A DNA stretch of 64,000 bases from Adineta steineri (Eukaryota; Rotifera; Eurotatoria; Adinetida; Adinetidae). Below the pieces are notes generated by a model. That model was not told where the DNA came from. It searched no databases and saw only the letters and a list, made by a program, of their open reading frames with translations. The position numbers and the translations under genes were made by a program. Positions 23,064 through 35,100 of the stretch are shown here, piece by piece (within the stretch, counting starts at the first letter, position 1; the number at the start of each line of letters is the position of its first letter). The stretch is taken from the NCBI GenBank assembly GCA_905250115.1, contig CAJNOI010000035.1:501885-565884 (forward strand), read 5' to 3'.

Positions 23064-24750
23064 TTAATCTTGTTTTGGTAAAGATTGTTCAATAAAAACA
23101 AGTATATCTTTCATTTCCTAAAATAGAAAAAAATGTTTATCTCGATTAACTGTTTATCAGTTATTAACGATGATAAGTAAATAAATATTCGACGAAAGTA
23201 AAGAGTATATATAAGTACAAAAATAGGTAATAAATATGATCTTCCAGACTTCTATATTTAATTAACTATAAAAAAACTTCTCTGTTACTTATTTTAGCAC
23301 TGAATAGATTTAGATGAGCATAAATATCAAATGAATAATATTCGGTTATTTTCTCTTTCTTCACATGAATAACTCCATAGATGAATAGAAAAAAAGTCAA
23401 ATCACCCGACTAATGCTTGATTGATGGAAAATTATTTACTCATTTATATGATCTCTAATCTTCTTTCTCCGGAAGATAAATAATATTTTTCAAATCTATC
23501 ATTCAGTTGTTTTGAATTGAAAGGATCAAAGTTCATAATAATGACTATTAATAAAAGAAGAAATGACTTACTTGGTTCCAGTTTGTATGATCCATACCAT
23601 CATATTCTTTGAAAATATAACGTTTAAAACCCATTCCTTTAAAACTTTCTTCACTTAATCGTGCCCAATTTATATGTATTATCGTATCTTTATTACCTAT
23701 TTAGAATAATTAAAAGCTATCATATCATATCATATTTATTGTATTTAACACACCATGACAATGCAATATTGGTAAATTCATTTTTTTATCACCGGCTACG
23801 AGTGCCTATAAGCAAAGAAATTACATTTAAGTATTTTTTACATAATAAAACTAACTTTAGGAAAAGTACCCAATAGAGGAAGCCATGTTGAAAGAGCTAA
23901 AACACCTCCAAGTGTATGCGGAGATGTCAGTGCTTATAAATAAAGTAATTAATAAACATTAAAAAGGATTCAATGACGTACGTCATACCTGTATGAAGTG
24001 CTACAGCACCACCCCTAAAAGTCACGCAAAAGTCATGAGAAAAAGAGGGAAAAGCCATCGTTAATTCTCACATAGAAAAGCCACCAATAATCTACATCAA
24101 AAAAATAATTAGTTGTATAAAGAGCTAATTTTTACTTACTATACGTTCAGGTGAAATTCCATTCTTAATTTCTTCTTCAACATAACTATTTACTGAAAGT
24201 AACAAAATAAAAGAAGTTCAACTTATTATTAATTCGGAACAGAAAAGACTTACAAAGTTGTGATGCTTTTTCAATACTTTCTTGATCTTCTTTTGCATTT
24301 TGATCAAAACCATAAACATCAAACCCTATTTAAATCATTCGCTCATTCAAATAAATAACTATTAATTAATTACTTACAACTAGCCATTGATTCTCCATTA
24401 TTTTTCGATATTTTCATAATCGAACTAATAATAAATTGCAAAATTATTCTATCTCAATAATTAATTTGATATATATTTTGTTTACGCTGTTGGAAAAATA
24501 AATTTAACATATGGAATTGATTTAGGTATATCAAATGCATTAAATTCATCTAACCATGTTTTACTAAAATTAACCAATATAAACATATAATTAAACTCTT
24601 GTGTTTTATCTACCCAACATCATCTAATCCATGTAAAAAAATAAGCTAAATAAAAAAAAGAATAAATATTATGTTATCTATTGAGGAAAATCAATTGTTT
24701 ACAGTAGCTGTATGTTTATCACTTGCAGGAATTATTGCAGGTTCTATCAT
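23064..24750 (-). CDS. Acyl-protein thioesterase (APT/LYPLA-like), second paralogue
   Basis: Twelve minus-strand exons: 24750-24703, 24645-24614, 24563-24486, 24424-24378, 24325-24254, 24192-24140, 24091-24072, 24014-23989, 23932-23856, 23805-23754, 23696-23572 and 23117-23064. They join in frame to 227 residues, close to a standard APT. Exons 2-12 have exactly the lengths of the neighbouring paralogue. The triad is retained: Ser116 in GGFSMGG, Asp172 in CHGNKDT and His205 in GMDHTNW. HGLGD has become HGLDD. The MGNTC N-terminus of the neighbour is missing: an in-frame stop lies upstream and translation most plausibly starts at the internal Met (MIEPAIIPA). This copy is therefore predicted to be soluble or otherwise targeted. 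The residue changes next to Asp and His suggest substrate divergence. Confidence 0.88.
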
Positions 24751-24929
24751 ATTTTTCTTTTCTGATTGTATTAATATATTCTAAATGAATTTAAACAAAT
24801 AGGTAATTATCATATGATTATTTATGCATCACGCGCATTTCAAAATATGAAAATAATAGAGCATAAAAATAAGAAATGAACAGATGAATGTGTGACAGAA
24901 AGAAGGAAATATATATATTTTATAAAAAG

Positions 24930-26000
24930 TATTAATTAATCTTGTTTTTAGAAAATACCGTTCGTACTTCACATATTTCATTTCCCACGATAGTCATTGA
25001 AAAAAAAAGTATAAATATTTTATTTTTAACAAATAATATTTGATATGAATGCGTATGTATTCATGTTTAAATAATAATTAATATTACTTCTCTCGTACTG
25101 TTCTAATGACTGAACATAATCAAGAATATTTATTCATAAAACATGATATTCTTTCTTTTATATATAGATAGAAAAATAGGGTTTACCAAAACAGCACTTT
25201 ATTCTTATTGCATCTTATTAATATATTCTAGTTTAATTGAGTTTTGCATCTTATTTACATGAGAATATATCGATCTAAAAAGAAATCAATTATTTCTCAT
25301 AAGAATATGGAAAAATATATAGTGTTATTATTTAAATAATAATTGATCTTACGAATTATGTCTATCTATATTTGTATTCAATGAGAGTATAGAACTGAAA
25401 GTCTTAATTTTACAAAGACATAAACTCAAAAGAATAGAGTATCTACTTAACCATAGAATGTATGTACGTTGATGTGATATTCTTTAGAAATATATATGAT
25501 GTAAAATCCATTACTTTGATGACTTTTCTTAATTCAATTTTACTTTATACATCTGAGCTATAAGATCTCTTTTTATCTTACTGTATCTTGCATCTAATAC
25601 AGTATGACAGTATAATATTGATAAAATGCCTATTTTTATCACCGGCTATAAGCGTCCATGAACAAGAAAATGTAATTAAATTCTCTTGGAAGTGCGAAAT
25701 TGATTGAGAGAAAGATGGCAAATAATACATTCTTAAATGCATGAGAGAATATTAATACTATCAGAAAAAAGCAACTAATAAATAAGAATTGATAGAATAA
25801 TAAATGTATTACTTATATGTCACACTTATAACATTGTTGTACATACATTAGAAGAAAAAGAAGATAGTGAATACTGAAAACGATCTTAGAAAATTTGAAT
25901 ATCATAAACTTGTGTTAATATTCATAATTACTCGTATAATGCTATATATACTTCTAAAACTCTATACCCTTTTCAACTAAAGAGTTAATTATAGATGTCA
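24930..26000 (-). pseudogene. Decayed third acyl-protein thioesterase copy
   Basis: Segments match the second paralogue in order and spacing. About 24935-24995 resembles its last exon (TTAATTAATCTTGTTTT and CATTTCATTTCC). About 25478-25600 resembles exon 11. About 25601-25670 resembles exon 10, including a shared TTTTTATCACCGGCTA. Weaker similarity to exons 9 and 8 runs to about 25860, and possibly to exon 6 near 25970. Frames are broken by stops and indels and no triad can be read. The left boundary is clear; the right boundary is uncertain. It shows that the locus was once at least a triplet. Confidence 0.65.
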
Positions 26001-27150
26001 AAATACCTGGTTTTTTAATAGAATTTTTCTGTTAACCTTGTTTTATACTACATTTCATGCTATATGATTAGTATCTTTTGAATATAAAAAAATCATTTAT
26101 AATAGCTTTGTATTAAATTTACTCACGCTTAATCGTTGGTATTTCCTTTTTTCTAATGATTAATATATTGAACTGAATTGACTTCAAAAGATAACCTATA
26201 TTTCATAAAAAAAGAAAACGTTCATATCTGTGTAAATGTGTTTTATCTCAGAATGACTAGATCTCGATGACTCGTCAGAAAAGAACCAAATTGAAAAGAA
26301 AACATCAAGAGATTTTTCAATAGATGTCCTTTGTAATCGAATCTTCTAATTTTGCAAATCATTCTTAATCTCTTTTATCATCGTAATGATTTGCTTCAAA
26401 TCCGATAGTACTAATTTCGTATATTGATCCTTCACATAATTAAAAACACATTAGCTGTAAAGTTTTATGAGAATCTAATTTGCTTAATTCAAGTTTCACA
26501 AAAGGGAATACAAAGTTCAGAAAAAATATAACCGTCGTGCATATTCTAAATTTTTTTATTTCAAGATGTATTCTAATCTCCGACGGATATGCAGTCATGC
26601 AACTAGAAATACTCTCTAATTTGTTTCTAAAAAACGTTTTCCTGTCATTGAATAAATACAAAGATTCACAAGTCTCGAACAAATCAACATTCTAGTATCC
26701 AGTAACAGATGAAACGATGTTTAAGGAAATATATATACATTATGTTACTACTTCATGAGGTAATGGTACCAGTATTCAAAGATGAAATAGGATAATGTTA
26801 TTTTATTTTTGAATATATACAAATATGGTTTATAGATAACTTATAGAACATGTACGAGTAATCCACAATTGAAAAAATTGTTATTTATTTGAAAAATAAA
26901 TTTCGTTCAATTTAATGTATCTATTCTGCAAAATTTTAAACCGATCAAGTCTATCGAATTCCTGAATAATTCATTTGTTTGAATTAAATCGCCAAGTTTC
27001 ACAATAACCAACGCCCTCCTGTAAGCTTGTCTTCTATTTGGAGGAACTATATATATATAATATGAATCAATGGCGAAAGATGAGTTTTCATCAACGTATA
27101 CGTGTATGGTAACTTATCTCAAAATTCTATTTATTCATTCATTTTTTCAA
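26001..27150. other. Intergenic, upstream of the Vma22-like gene
   Basis: AT-rich. Overlapping short open frames near 26440-26695 on both strands lack coding features. The frame of the downstream gene stays open upstream to an ATG at 27070, so a longer N-terminus is possible but lacks family resemblance. Confidence 0.4.
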
Positions 27151-27627
27151 ATGGACTCTCTTTGCGAACAAATAGATAAATTAACAATAAATTATCTTGA
27201 AGAATTTGGTCAGTTAATTTCGTGTAAACAAATACTTGAAGATACAATAAGACAAGGATATTTTAATATTTCTCATGCACGTGTTATAATGGGTGTTAAT
27301 AATCTATCATATTTGCAATATTCTGAAAAAGATCCAATGCTTGCATCAACAAAAATATCTATTTCATCATCACCATTTCAAATTGAAAAACAAACTGATA
27401 AAGAACATTGTAATGATACATTAAAATGGTTTGGTTTATTAACTCCAAATATATTAAAACAAGGTCAAAAATCATTTCAACAAACTATTGATTTAGCATT
27501 AGATGCTTGTAGAAGACAAGAAAATATTTTGTATTTAAAAAGTCAGATTGAACAATTGTTAAAAGAAAAAAAATCTTATTTAACGAAAGAAAATTTAATT
27601 GATAATAATAATAAAACTGACGAATAG
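27151..27627 (+). CDS. Vma22/CCDC115-like V-ATPase assembly factor
   Basis: A single exon of 158 codons from the ATG at 27151. The N-terminal part (DSLCEQIDKLTINYLEEF) is coiled-coil-like, followed by GYFNISHARVIMG and LQYSEKDP, the 'G-x-x-x-[IL]-[SA]-x-A-R-x-x-M-G' element of the Vma22/CCDC115 family. The second part has LKWFGLLTPNILKQGQKSF, matching the 'WFG-x-L-x-P-x-x-L-[KR]-x-x-Q' block, then a C-terminal coiled coil. CCDC115 works in the ER/Golgi with TMEM199 to assemble the V0 sector of the proton pump. The length is slightly below the human protein. It is the first gene of a tight plus-strand cluster, and its stop is only 12 bp from the next start codon. Confidence 0.7.
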   Translation: MDSLCEQIDKLTINYLEEFGQLISCKQILEDTIRQGYFNISHARVIMGVNNLSYLQYSEKDPMLASTKISISSSPFQIEKQTDKEHCNDTLKWFGLLTPNILKQGQKSFQQTIDLALDACRRQENILYLKSQIEQLLKEKKSYLTKENLIDNNNKTDE

Positions 27628-27639
27628 ATTTTGTTTTAG
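27628..27639 (+). promoter_or_regulatory. Intercistronic trans-splice acceptor (putative operon junction)
   Basis: The whole spacer between the TAG stop at 27625-27627 and the ATG at 27640 is ATTTTGTTTTAG, a near-ideal 3' splice acceptor placed directly on the start codon. There is no room for a poly(A) signal and promoter. This is the layout expected if a polycistronic transcript is resolved by spliced-leader trans-splicing, which is known in bdelloid rotifers. Confidence 0.55.
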
Positions 27640-29167
27640 ATGAGTGAACCGAAACGAATACAAGTTATTCGACCACATCAAAATATAAATGAGTTTATTT
27701 ATCAAACGGATACTAATCCACAATCTCCTTCATATAATCAAATCTTATTATATCAACAAGATTATCATCAACTTGGATGGAAACGTTTAAATCGTGTTCA
27801 ATCATTGCCATTGAAAGATAATTGGCCAATAGTTGCAGGAAATGCTATTGCAACATTTTCCAGTGGATTTTTAGGTTAGTTCAAATGAATTTTTTTTGTA
27901 TTATAAGTTGTAGATACTAATAAAGAATACGAGATAAAACGTTATTAACATTTTCTTATATCATCGCTTTCGTTTATGATACAAATGTATTGATTTCTTT
28001 TCATCTAGTCCTCGGATGATAACGACTTATAGAATGGACAGTAACGAATAAAAAAGAATTAATGACGCGCATTACATGAAGAGAAATAGTTCATGTGAAA
28101 TGAACAACATCTGTCATTGAGATTTATCATTATAACGATATTGTTCATAATCATTGATTTTTATATATCAATTTATAATAGAATATTAAGAAACTATTTC
28201 GGACGAATTAAATCCGACATATGAAAAATATTTTTTGTTCATAAGACCTTCTTTTTCAAGTGTAATGATTTAATCAATTTCATTTCATATGCATTTGAAT
28301 TATCTGTCATTTTCTTTCAATATCTTAACATTTAAACCCGAAATCGATTTAATATTCTATTTGCATTTTATATGTGACATTCACCAATATGTAAGTTTGC
28401 ACATTGAGATATATCTATTATATAATATATACAGATAAAGAAAAAAGAAAATTTGATTAAAAGAACAGATCACGATAAGGGTAAAGAAAAGAAAATTATA
28501 TATGATTATGATAAATAAATAATGTATAAAATTTTCTTATTATTTATTTCAATTATTTAATTATAACAAAATTTCTTTTTATTTATATCTAGGAGGATTA
28601 ATAACACATCGTATGGCACGTAATTTATCACTTAATATAACTGCAAGTTCACGACCAGCAACTGGTGCTTGTTTTCTTGTTGTTACTGTTGCGCATTTAT
28701 CAGCTTATTATTATACTGTACTTCAACCGATGTTTTCTGGTGATCCAAGATTATGTACAACATGTCTGGAAATACGTTCATTTGCACTTGGAACTTTTTT
28801 ACCTATAACAATGGGAGCAACTACAGCAGTTTTACTTAATCTTTCATCATGTCTTTTAAATAAAACTTTACATTTACCACAATTTAATATTCGAGCATAT
28901 CCTGAATGGAGACAATTTTTTCGTCAACATGCTTTTAAAGGAATGGCACATCGTCATTTTTTTGCTTATCCATTAATAAATGGATTTTTAGCATCAATGG
29001 TATTTCTTGGACAACATTACTATTGGAAAAATTATCTTCAACAACAATTAGAAACACTTAGTGAACAATCATCATCATCATCAAGTAAAGAACCTAAAAA
29101 ACGTGTAAGACCATTTGGAGTTGTACAAGATTTTTTTGCTAAATTGTTTAGCAGTAAAGTAAGATGA
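27640..29167 (+). CDS. TMEM126-like mitochondrial membrane protein
   Basis: Exons 27640-27874 and 28593-29167 join in frame (GFLG|GLITHRMAR), giving 269 residues. Family landmarks are the GGLITHRMARNLSLNITAS region, a run of four hydrophobic segments, and LCTTCLEIRS, corresponding to the conserved C-x-x-C-x-x-x-R-S motif of TMEM126A/B. These are inner-membrane proteins that assist assembly of respiratory complex I. The protein is longer than mammalian TMEM126A, mainly through an N-terminal extension rich in polar residues and a basic C-terminal tail with a poly-Ser run. The 718-bp intron is AT-rich and empty. It is the second gene of the putative operon. Confidence 0.75.
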
Positions 29168-29261
29168 AGAAAGAAAAATTCTTTCATTCAGTATGATATC
29201 ATTTTTGTTTTGTTGAAGATAGATCTTTTAAGTTTTGTTAGAAAATACATAGTTTGTGTAT

Positions 29262-29273
29262 TATTTTTTCTAG
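29262..29273 (+). promoter_or_regulatory. Putative trans-splice acceptor before the prolyl hydroxylase gene
   Basis: TATTTTTTCTAG ends 5 nt before the ATG at 29279, within a 111-bp spacer after the TMEM126-like stop codon. The spacer lacks AATAAA. It is consistent with a third cistron of the same transcript. Confidence 0.45.
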
Positions 29274-29278
29274 ATAAA

Positions 29279-31247
29279 ATGCCCGAGAAAAAAACAGTAA
29301 CCGTGCAAACAGGCACAAGCACGTTGACCTTACTGTTGGTAGCTATTGCTGGAGGCATTGTAGCTGTTTCCCTTCAACCATTAATACTTCTAGCATACTC
29401 ACATTTTGGTATGCAAATTATACCAACATCTTACTCACAATCACCAAATACAAGATCATTCGAACAGGTATCTACATCACTACCTTTAACAACAACAGTT
29501 GAGCCAGCTATAACTACAATGGAGCAAGAGATGATTACTTCTACAACTACTGCTTCTTCTCCTCCTCCTTCTACTACTACTGCTACTGCTACTACTACTG
29601 TCACTACTACTACTACTACTGCCAAATCAATAGTCGTAAAAAATGATCCAACTGTTGATGAAGACCCGATATATCTTAAAGATGAGTCACTAACTATAAA
29701 AGTTCCTGAAACGACAACAGCCAAACCGATTGTTACTGAGAAACCCAAAGAATCGAAATCAACTGATAAAAAAAAAGTTGACAAATCCGAAAAAACATCA
29801 CAATCAGTTAAATTAGAAAAAGTGCCTCAATCACCAGAAATAATTGATGTAACTGGACGGAATAAAGAAATTCCAGATGAAGTTAAAAATTTCAAATCAA
29901 CCAGAATAAGTATGTTTACTTATATTATAAGATTGAATGAGCAAAATAAAAAACGAAACATTATTTCTCTCATTCATTTTTCACTTTATCAGATATGATA
30001 AAAACAAAAAAATTATGGATACCTATTCCAAAATCTAATGGTGGTCATCGTCGTGTACCACCTGTTTCTATTCGTGCTGGCAAAGAGCATGATAGTAGTA
30101 TCAAGTAAAAGAAAGCAAAAAATCATTTTAAATTTCATATCAATGCTGCTTCGCTCATAATTATTTCATATACTTCTATTACAATTGTTTATTTAATCAA
30201 ACTATGATTTATTTAGACATTGGTTATTTGAAGAATTTCTTTCACATGATGAATGTTCAAATTTAATTAAAGTACATAAAGAACATGTGAAAAAAATGAG
30301 AGAAATCGATCCAATTATATGTTTTGATAGTATTCAAACACTACGTAAACATTTAACAGATTTACAACCAAATACAACAGTTCATGTTACACCTAATGAT
30401 TTTACTAAAGGTTTGACAATTCCTGTAATTCTCATGAGAATTATTATTACTATTTATATGATTTTCTAGGAACAACTTGTGTTAATGCAACATTTTCATC
30501 TACGCTTAAACAATGGGGTTTAAAATGGTCTTATTCAACAGCATTTTATCTTGGTGAAAGTCCGTTTTCTACATTATTATCAAAACGTATTGAAGAAGGT
30601 ACTGAATTACAATCAACTCATGGTGGAAAATTTCAAATAACATCAACAGACAAGGGCGTTGGTAAGTCTATTTTGATGTTTGTTTTTAATATAATTTTCT
30701 TGTTTAGGTTATAAAGCACATCGTGATTGTACGTTAGATGGTTTGAAACAAGATCGTTATGCGACATTTTTAGCTTATTTAAACACTGTTATGGAAGGTG
30801 GTGAAACAGAATTTCAAGGTAAAAATATTATTTAAATAAAACAACAAGCAACTAATTCTTATGTTTAAAGATTTAGAAATAAAAATCAAACCAAAAGAAG
30901 GTCGTGTTATCGTATGGAATAATATGAATGAAAATGGTGAATGTGAAGAGAAAAGTATTCATTCAGCGAATATTGTTGGAGATGAAGAAGGAAAATTTGT
31001 TCTTCAACGATGGTATTATTATGAAAATTTCTATTCGCTTGGTAAACGTCCACCAGAACCTGATATACCAGAACGAAAACCAGGTCAAGCACAAGTATCA
31101 TGCGATGAATATGATATGGGAAGTTGCCGAGCTTATGGTAATGAGAATTAATAAAAATGAATGATGTTTTTTTATATCATATTTTTAGATGAATGGAATT
31201 ATAATCATTTACTAAAATATCGTCATGTCAATCATCATCTTGTCTAA
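29279..31247 (+). CDS. Membrane-anchored prolyl 4-hydroxylase (2OG-Fe(II) dioxygenase)
   Basis: Seven exons join in frame: 29279-29909, 29993-30104, 30217-30410, 30470-30661, 30708-30818, 30871-31137 and 31189-31247. They give 521 residues. A short cytosolic N-terminus and one hydrophobic anchor (about 15-40) precede a Thr/Pro-rich stalk and a Lys/Ser-rich spacer, so the catalytic domain should face the ER/Golgi lumen. The dioxygenase core has YKAHRD (His381, Asp383), RYATFLAYLNTVMEGGETEF, a distal His444 in KSIHSAN and the 2-oxoglutarate-binding Lys455 in EEGKFVLQRW. All iron and cosubstrate ligands are present. It would hydroxylate proline in collagen-like or other secretory proteins. The long stalk is unlike vertebrate P4HA and closer in layout to single-pass P4H enzymes. 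It is the last gene of the putative operon. Confidence 0.88.
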
Positions 31248-31312
31248 CAAACAATAATCATTTTTGTTTTGTTATAATCTTTTTTTCTTTCCTCGTTTGA
31301 TTTAAGTAAAAA

Positions 31313-31318
31313 AATAAA
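31313..31318 (+). terminator. Polyadenylation signal AATAAA
   Basis: AATAAA lies 66 bp after the prolyl hydroxylase stop. It is the first clear poly(A) signal after the three-gene cluster, which fits a common 3' end for the last cistron. Confidence 0.5.
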
Positions 31319-32125
31319 ATATGTTCTTTCATAAATCAAATAATTATAATGAATACTATAACCTTCAATTGATCCTGTTGATTGGGACTTATTAGTATGT
31401 GTGCATATTACCGAACGAGAGAGGAAAAAAAACGATCATAAGTGTCTACGTGATGAACTAAAGATAGTTTATTAACATATTCTCACTTATGTGTATCTTA
31501 ATAAACTAAATCATTATGTTGTAAGATCATGTAAACAAAGAAGAGAAAAATTTATTGATTTTTTTTATTTATGACATGATCAATACCGCTTATATATATT
31601 TCGCGTGTTCTCTCTCTCTCTCTCACTATCAATTAATGTACTATTCTGCCAAATACAGTAACAATCGGGATCGAAAAACGCCTACTATCCCACACCGATA
31701 CATGATATTTACGTTATGTTAACGTCTATTACTCGAGAATTAAACGTTGTCACCGTTTTTTCTTCTCTATGTTTCGTTCTTTCATAGGAATACGTACAGA
31801 ATATATTTAAATGTAAAAAAAGACGATAATAAGAGAAAGAGGAAAAAAAAAGAGTCGCGTTTATTAGAGAGACGTAATGTTTGCCTTCTCTCTCTCTATA
31901 TATCTTTCTCTTCATCGTTGTCGATGAATAAGCTATAAGTAGTAGAGAAAAAAAAGAATAACAATCTATCAACTTTTTTTCTATATGTATATCCTCTATT
32001 TCCCTATCTTTTTTAATTGATAATGACTTTATGTATATCGCTTAGTTGAACGACGATTATCAATTTCTTATTTCATATAATAATTCGTACATTTTGTTTT
32101 ACTTCCGCATTAATACAAAATAACG
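31319..32125. other. Intergenic, no gene seen
   Basis: AT-rich with a short CT microsatellite near 31608-31624. Short open frames on both strands at 31709-31972 have no coding character. It contains the presumed promoter of the next gene. Confidence 0.45.
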
Positions 32126-35100
32126 ATGAAACAATCGTTACTATTTATTTCAATCTTAATTATCTCTATATGTGCACGATTAGGTGAGTATAATACACAA
32201 AATTTAAAAAACCTCTTCATACTTTAACCATGACCTCGGCAATGAACATTTACTACTTATCAATTATCTATTAACATAACTTATCTTGTTACACGAGAAA
32301 AAAAGCCAGATCAATGACATAAGTACTTTTTTTTTCTTCTCTAGGCTATTCCGATGATCTTAATCTTCGAAATCTATTTTCAAAAGCAGCAAAAACTTCA
32401 CAAGATCAAAATATTTTAACACAACTTGAACAAAGTTTACCAAAATTTCTCGATTTAGATAGTAAGTAACTAATAAAAGAAGAAAAAAAAAGGTTATATC
32501 CGACACAAAGGATTACATCAATATTTCGTTATAAAATCAAATAGAAACCTTGTTAAAACTTAAATAACATATGAAATCCTATATGACGCTTTTTTTTTCT
32601 TCTCTAGGCTATTCTGATGATCTTAATCTTCGAAATCTATTTTCAAAAGCAGCAAAAACTTCACAAGATCAAAATATTTTAACACAACTTGAACAAAGTT
32701 TACCAAAATTTCTCGATTTAGATAGTAAGTAACTAATAAAAGAAGAAAAAAAAAAGGTTATATCCGACACAAAGGATTACATCAATATTTCGTTATAAAA
32801 TCAAATAGAAACCTTGTTAAAACTTAAATAACATATGAAATCCTATATGACGTTTTTTTTTTTCTTTTGCTTCTTTTAGTACCTTCAAGTGAAAATGTCG
32901 ACAAGTTCGTTGATATATAAATATATCACTTGAATAATTATATTCTTTGTTGTATAGAGTTTTTTCGAAATTTAAAGAAGCAGTTCGATTACTTCCAGCA
33001 AATATTCAACGCGAAACACCGCTTGATGCAAATACTGCACGAGATATATTTCCTGGAATACAACCAATTTACCGTTATGTCAAGGTTCGATCTATTTGTT
33101 TTTTTAATTGATTTCTTTCATTTACTGCACATGATTAGCTTTCTTTTTTAGTTATAAGTTACCGTTTTTTTTCTTTTCTTTTGAATCGGTTCATTGCATT
33201 TTATTTTCTTATTCTTGAGTGAGAAAAAAATCATCAATCATATCAACTATGCATTGAGAATTTAATGACGCCAAATTTTCTTTTGACTGAATGATTTGTA
33301 CGTGAGATGAATTCTCTTTCCTAAGAACAAATGCTTATCTATATAAGCCTTCTATAAATATACTTCTGATTACGTTAGAAAAGAGAAAGTAATAGTATTT
33401 TATATACTGTTAAAGAAGTTATAAATTGTAATTGCTATCATAACAAACAAATCTTTTATTTAACTCATACAATATCATCAGTTATTGTCGTTGGCTTCTT
33501 TCAAGGAAGAATAAGACTTATAATTTAGAGACTTGTCAAGGATAGAAGACAATCTATCTTCCTTCATATGACGATGTTGACCTCTGAAGAACAGATTAAC
33601 ACTTTACTTTATACAATTGATGATGTCAATGTTATAGCAAATGGCCATGACTGATGATCTCCACCCGCCTTTTGTACAATGTCAAATCGATTTCACATAT
33701 AAAGACAATGACAGATAGCTACAATATATTTATATTAAATGAAAAGTATTGTTAGTGCCAGATAATCAATACGTCAAAATGAATCGTATAAATATTCGAT
33801 GTTATTTACGATCACACAGGAATATTAATATAATATGATTCACTATATAGGAAATAAAGTGTGAGGAGTCAAATGGTTTGAATAATATTATCAAAGAGAA
33901 ATACTTTTTTTTTGAGACACGTTCATAGTAGTATAAATTCGTTATTTGTCTGGTACTCCTGAGAAATACTCTCCTTAAGGGAACGGATAACCTCACTGTC
34001 TCCTCTAAATCATCACTTGGGAAATATTATCAATCGATTTTTATCGTAATAATATAAAACCGCATATCGTAAAACATCAAAATCGACTATCATCTATATA
34101 AGTGTGTTCTTGATAGAATTCCGGTGTCAAAAATATTTTTCCCTCGATGATCCGATACTCTAAAATACTCATTATTAGAAAATCGACTAACTCTCAAATA
34201 TTGATCAATAAACATTTTACTTTCAATGCGTAGTTCATTTTTTTTTATTCCCAAAGGAAATTGTCTGTTAAATATATTTACTGTTCATAAATGTCGCTTA
34301 TAATAATCTTAATTGTCATTTTATTAAGCTACAAACTTATGTAGGACTTAAATAGACTGAAACAAAAAAGAAAATGAAGAAGAATTGTAGTGATATATGT
34401 TTAATTCTTATAGGAATCAGTATGGAAATCAATATTGAAATTAATTGATTTACCAAGGGAATTACTTCAAATTCCAGCTCAAAATTTAGCTGATACAAAT
34501 TTAAATAATCTTCTATTATATTCTGATGATGACACAGTTTCGAAAGTACTTGAATATAATTCAAATCGACAAGTAAAATATGAAGAAAATAAATTTTTTA
34601 ATATATAAAAATCATAATTCATTTTGTCTTCAATAGGATTTTAGTGATGAACAAAAAACAATTCTTGTTCAAAATTATATCAATAGGATAAAATCTAAAC
34701 TTAATCCATCGAATTTTCAACAATTAATAACAGTGAAATTAGGTGCATCATTTCTTCGTTATCTTCCGATAGATTTTCTTGCGAAAGATCCAATATTTAA
34801 TGATAATAGTGTCATTCGAAATATGTTCGTATTTATATAGACAAAAATGCAATATTTAGAAAATCTTTTTTATTTTAAAGTGCAACATGGCTTCATTTTC
34901 TTGATCCAATACGACGTGATGCTATTTCAAATAAAATCTATCGAGCATTAACAGATACCACAGGTAAAATTGTACAAAGTGATGCTCCACAACGTTTAAC
35001 AAATGATGATACAAGTTCTTTAAATATGATTGTACGTACAATGCCAAGTCTATCAACAAGACAAATTATTAATGCTGTTGGAGATAAAATTGTAAAACTT

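Noticed and set aside
29431..29784. Val-rich minus-strand frame opposite the prolyl hydroxylase stalk
   Set aside because: Reverse complement of the Thr/Ser-rich stalk codons; no independent evidence.
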